A stretch of DNA of 64,000 nucleotides from Glossina fuscipes (Eukaryota; Arthropoda; Insecta; Diptera; Glossinidae): the NCBI RefSeq assembly GCF_014805625.2, contig NW_023998453.1, forward strand, positions 1,159,140-1,223,139, written 5' to 3'. The notes under the pieces are model-generated. The model was not told the DNA's origin, did no database searches, and was given only the letters and a program-made list of their open reading frames with translations. Each line of letters starts with the position of its first letter. The stretch's first letter is position 1. This document shows, piece by piece, positions 59,760 to 64,000 of this stretch. Position numbers and translations under genes: made by a program.

Positions 59760-60950
59760 TGATACCCTTTAATGGATTTTATAGCCAACTTTTTATAGAT
59801 TTTTTCCCAAAAAATTATTCGGTTCAAAATAAAGATGTGTTAATGACAATAACAATAAACGGCTGGTTTGTTGTGTTTTTCAATGAATTGCTTGGTCGTA
59901 ATTTACTTCAATATAACTGTACTCCTAATTGTGATGGCAGACTGCAAGATGTCTGCTTTGTCAACTTTCCGATAATAGTTGGAAATCGCTGAGGATCCCT
60001 ATCATGCACCGATTCGTATTTCCTTTTATTGCAGACATGATGGTCCCTTGAGTTACTCTAACGTGCCAAACTGAACTTCCTCCCATAAATGTTATGATTT
60101 TAACAAAACTATTGTTTTACTGTTTAGATCTCCTCTCTCACTCCTTATGCTTGATTTCTCTGCTGGAAGTATTGAAACCTTACTGGCGTCGTTCTATAAT
60201 ATACTAAATCTAGCTATTTCTGCATCCGTTTTGATCAAGCAACCTCGCCCTCGAAGCAGGTGCCCGCCGTTGTTTAACAAGCCAATTAAATGTTTTAAAA
60301 ATAGGAAAGGCAAACTTTTCAAAACATTTGTAAAAAGTGGTTCTGTTTATGATCATTTTGCCTATTCAACATCAAGACATAGATTTAATCACTTCAACCA
60401 CTTATAGTATTGCGGATACGTTCAGTTGACAAAATCCCAACTGCTTGTTAATCCTGGATATTTTTTTTAAATTCGTCAACTCCAAAAAAATAAAATCTCC
60501 GTATATCCTTCGCATGTTTCTTTCAATGGCTATGAGTCGTCGGATGATATTGAAACCTGGAATCTCTGTGCTGCGCATTTCCAATGCAATTTTGCGGCGG
60601 CTAATTCCGATGCCAACTGTCAACCATTCGTTTTCGATATCTAGCTCGGTTTTGATTCCCAACATTGTATTTCAAAAAATGATGTTTTGAATGGTCGCTA
60701 AAATGTAGTTCTGCGTCTGGATCTGATCGAATCTCCTTAAAATGTGCGCTCTCGAGTGATGTGGTGTTATTTTTGTGGAAATTTAAAATACCGCTGTACA
60801 ATTGACGGTGCGGAATATAAGGATTTCCAATAGTTAATTCTAAAAAATCACCTAACATTGGACCCTTGCATTTTTTATACTCTCGCAAACGAATGATCCG
60901 CATCGTCTCTTCGCAAAGAATCCGATTTTCGGATTCCATTGAAAGACTTT
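59760..60950 (+). pseudogene. Degraded jockey-type LINE: endonuclease to start of reverse transcriptase
   Basis: Plus-strand pieces appear in the order of a non-LTR retrotransposon ORF2. FNELLGRNLLQYNC and CDGRLQDVCFVN (about 59885-59965) match the endonuclease region. LEIAEDPYHAPIRISF, in another frame, holds the D-x-x-H-x-P endonuclease motif. RCPPLFNKPIKCFKNRKGK then LFKTFVKSGSVYDHF (about 60260-60370) is the linker before the RT. LLVNPGYFF, KFVNSKKNK and ESSDDIETWNLCAAHFQCNF (about 60440-60600) match the N-terminal RT segment, and SKNDVLN, LKCALE and GFPIV follow to about 60840. Multiple frameshifts and stops are present; the 5' end, the RT core with its YADD-type motif, and the 3' end are missing. 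The two minus-strand frames 60402..60939 are antisense to it. Confidence 0.75.
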
Positions 60951-63900
60951 TCGCGCAAAAATAATTTTATTCAATCAATGTCTGATATTAGGATCATATG
61001 GGCATCGGAATGTTAGAGTTGCCAAATGTTCGGAACGCATTGAAATTGAACTCCGGAGACTCTATAAAGAAGCGACCAGCATGAATATCTCTTGATGGAT
61101 TTTTCACGACTGCAAGGTCTAAACTATATTTATATTATGATATATAAGCGTAAGCTTTGAATTTTATAACTTTTAATGATAATTTTTCATTATATAAGAG
61201 CGAAAGTTTTCACAATTTCCATTCGACGAAGCATACAAATAATTTTCCTTAGAAGAACATTTCTCCATAAAAATTTATAAAAGTGCGTAAATGGATCTTT
61301 ACTTTACATTACAATCAAATAACGTATATAAGCTAGACACAGATATCAAAAAAAAAAATTCAACCTAACCTGAATATAATTGCTCTGTTAGTTTTTTATT
61401 TTTTTTTATTTTTTCGTTTTATGAATTGCTTTAGAACATCGTAAATTTTTATTCCGCGAATAGCTGCGGAATCAAAAGTACTCAATAAATAACTCTTTAC
61501 AAGTGCAGAGGTAATGTGAATAAATTTTTGTATAAAACTTTACATCTTTGCCATCAACCAGCACATGCTAATATAGGTAAATGTGCTTCGTTAAGTGCCA
61601 GCATTTCGAAATCGAGCATATTTGTTTATGAATTCGTTATAAAGAAATTGAAAATGATTTTTAGAAATCCTTTAACATACTAGCATAGTAATGTTACATT
61701 TTCCTATTCAAAAAATTTTGCATTCCACTCTAAGTAATTTAATAACATTTTCCATTATATTAAAACTTGAGATAAAATCAAAATCAAATGATTGCCTTAA
61801 TAAATAATAATGAATTGATAGCTATGAACATATTTATATGCCTTCCTTGCTTAAATATGATATCAGACAGTTTTCCATTTAAAAATGGAACGCTACTCAT
61901 AGCTTTAACCTTAAATTGTTATATAAAATAGAAATTTGTCTGGTTGCGAAGATGATATCAACTTAACATTTCTTGTAATATAAGCTGAAGCTGAACAAAA
62001 ATTTGAACTAATTTAAAATTAATTTACCCGTAAACTTTGTTTAAGTAACACTTTGCACATGTAAACTTTTTGGAAAGCAAAAGTAAAAGCTTAAGAGTTT
62101 CGAAAGGCATTTTAAACCTCTCGGCATTGAGTCAGAAAAAGTGCTCCCCGTTGATTGTGGACTCTGTTCGACTATTTGTGTTGAGTGATTGATGCCCTAG
62201 GTATTTTTTTTTTTTTACTCTGCGAACTAGAGGTAGAAAATCTTCAAGAGATATTGCTGGTTCTTACTAGCACGATGTATGATTCGTTATCCATGGCGCC
62301 TACGTACTAAAAGCTACCTCCCACATACGGTTCCTCCATCACTCTTCTGCATGTGCGTGCCTGTTTGTGTGTGTGTGTGCCCGTGTGTGCGTGACAGTCC
62401 TGCTTGGTAGGTTATAAAGGTCTTCACCGCTCGGTAATTGATTGCCTTTATTCGATTATCTTGGGAAAATATATACATAGATCTACATCCGAAAGTCCTT
62501 CAAATTCTCTTCTATATAAAGTAGACACCCTATAACAGGGCATATTCGTTTCGTGTTATATATATCCATGTTGTATGAGTTGCTTAGATTATGCAAATAT
62601 TGATTTTTGTGGCCGTTGAATAATAAATGTTTTCTTTGCCCCAAAGATTACATGCAATTTTATTTGAATACATATTTTTACCTTTTCTTTTATGGATTTC
62701 ATTATTTGAGCTATCTTATACGTATTCGTGTTATATATATATATATATATATATGGGTTAAAACAATCTTAAGAATGTCGTCTAAATTTACGGTGAAAAG
62801 CATCTCATCTTATTTGCCAACGTAGGGAGTATTCTTTAGAATTCAACTACATTACAATGAACGTCAACGAAAAGTCAAAAGTGGAAAGCAAACCGAGCAT
62901 AATTTCGCTTTATTATTGGCGGGAAAAAATCTTATTAAATTATTTGGCAAAACATGTAATTAATTTCTTTTAACCCTGGGGCTTAGTTTGTCTATCCGTT
63001 GTACCTAAAGCGAACATTGCGAATAGTATGGATGCACTTCACCTTCAGTCATAACTTGTCAACATTCACTTTCAATTTCACTCGTTAAGTGTTTAGTGTT
63101 TTGAACGAAACATCTTATCCAAAATTTCTTTCCTGTCTTCGATAAGTTGGGTTTTTACCGCTAGCAACATGTGGAGTTAATGGAAGAAAATGCATTTGCT
63201 TGTGTTCCAGTTTCACGGCAGTGGTCCAAAAATATGCAAGAGAACAGAAAAGCTCCCGTAAGAACGCCTCGACTAGGAAAACCAAAAAAAGGCAGAGACA
63301 GAATAATGAGCGTTTCGAATAAAAAAAGAAACGATTGAGGCCGGAATATATGTATAACGAAAAAAAGGCGTGGAATAAGTTTCGGATATGAGACTCCGCT
63401 TTCTGAAGAGTGTGCATTGGGAAAATCGACGCATGGTACTTTTGCCAATTAGTGCAGTACTTCAAGTAATTTTCGATCCATACTTTTGAGTGCAACAGAA
63501 ATAGTTATGAAAATAGCATATCCGGCAGTGCGGGTGCTGAGCAATGAATATGATAACAACAAATGTTATTCATTCGAATTCACTTAGAAAAATTTAATTA
63601 CTTCTTAGTCGAAAGCTGAACACACAAATCCTTACCATTTTTAGAAACATGAGGGAAAGTTAAGCTGACGAGTTTAGTTTATTTACATCTGAATTTGCGT
63701 TAAAAATGAATGACAACAACAGAAACCGCCGTTAGCGCTGTCAACTAATTAAAAGTGCGAAAATGTTAGTGAGTATGTTCGGAGAAACTTTTCCAAGAAA
63801 AACAGTAAAGTGAAAACACCTCGCAAAGTGACAGGAACATCTCCGTGGTATAAAAATAAATATTTTTTCGTTTTTTTTTTTCCCCCTCTACTATTTCAAA

Positions 63901-64000
63901 AGCAATGCAAGTGTAGTTAAACAATTATTCAAGAGAGTTAAGTAGACAGGATGAGAACTTTAGTTGCATGTAAGAAAAGTCTGTGTACACTGATTGAATG
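60951..64000. other. No gene recognised; GT and TA microsatellites
   Basis: AT-rich DNA with a GT tract at about 62364-62391 and a TA tract at 62724-62753. Opposed frames at 63115..63495 and 63161..63448 overlap and have no domain. A donor-like TTAGTGAGTATG near 63765, after a moderately GC-rich stretch, could belong to a first exon, but nothing else supports it. Confidence 0.45.

Noticed and set aside
60402..60939. Two minus-strand frames (87 and 112 codons) that look like a frameshifted gene
   Set aside because: They are antisense to plus-strand LINE segments that appear in correct order (endonuclease, linker, NSKK block, RT start). The LINE reading explains the region better.
63640..63775. 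Possible plus-strand first exon ending at TTA|GTGAGT
   Set aside because: Only a donor-like motif and mild GC enrichment support it; no downstream exon or promoter element is visible.
1..64000. CRISPR arrays, bacterial operons or a bacterial insertion
   Set aside because: No regularly spaced repeats, no dense prokaryotic-type genes, and AT-rich intron/repeat texture throughout.

Overview
The window is AT-rich, intron- and repeat-dominated nuclear DNA from an insect, most likely a higher (schizophoran) fly. One protein-coding gene is recognised with confidence: the 5' coding part of a Dop1R2 (DAMB / DopR2) dopamine receptor on the minus strand at the left edge. Two phase-0 coding exons (3198..3449 and 2793..3029) encode residues 1-163, from the N-terminus through TM1-TM4. 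TM5-TM7 and the C-tail must lie beyond base 1. The species cannot be fixed from the sequence; the fly assignment rests on the near-Drosophila receptor sequence, INE-1-like repeats and decayed mariner copies.

Layout. 1..2792 is receptor intron, with a tRNA-derived SINE copy at the very edge. 2793..3490 holds the two receptor exons, a 168-bp intron and a 41-nt leader with a short upstream ORF. 4000..5035 is a decayed transposon-like protein on the plus strand. 7.9-18.4 kb carries SINE copies and two interspersed-repeat families: an INE-1/DINE-1-like family with 'gacggacagacgg' motifs, and a second family ending in 'atggtacagggt'. A 400-base assembly gap lies at 18725..19124. 20.55-23.21 kb is a diverged tandem duplication. 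Each copy holds a GC-richer promoter-like core and a splice donor, which suggests duplicated non-coding first exons of a plus-strand transcript.

24-46 kb is mostly featureless apart from four decayed mariner transposases, all on the minus strand (24.9, 33.6, 41.5 and 45.0 kb), GA microsatellites and an unrecognised coding-like open frame at 44612..44809. 46.9-51.5 kb is rich in INE-1-like copies, including a tail-to-tail inverted pair. 57-61 kb contains another INE-1-like copy, a ~167-bp tandem repeat, a SINE copy and a degraded jockey-type LINE (endonuclease into the start of reverse transcriptase). No further convincing cellular gene was found from 61 to 64 kb.

Apart from the receptor, nearly every long open frame here is transposon remnant, antisense shadow or simple-sequence translation. 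The parts most worth checking are the duplicated first-exon-like block, the SINE family, the two-half structure and inverted pairing of the INE-1-like elements, the receptor's upstream ORF and the orphan frame at 44.6-44.8 kb. All family assignments were made by eye, without database searches.
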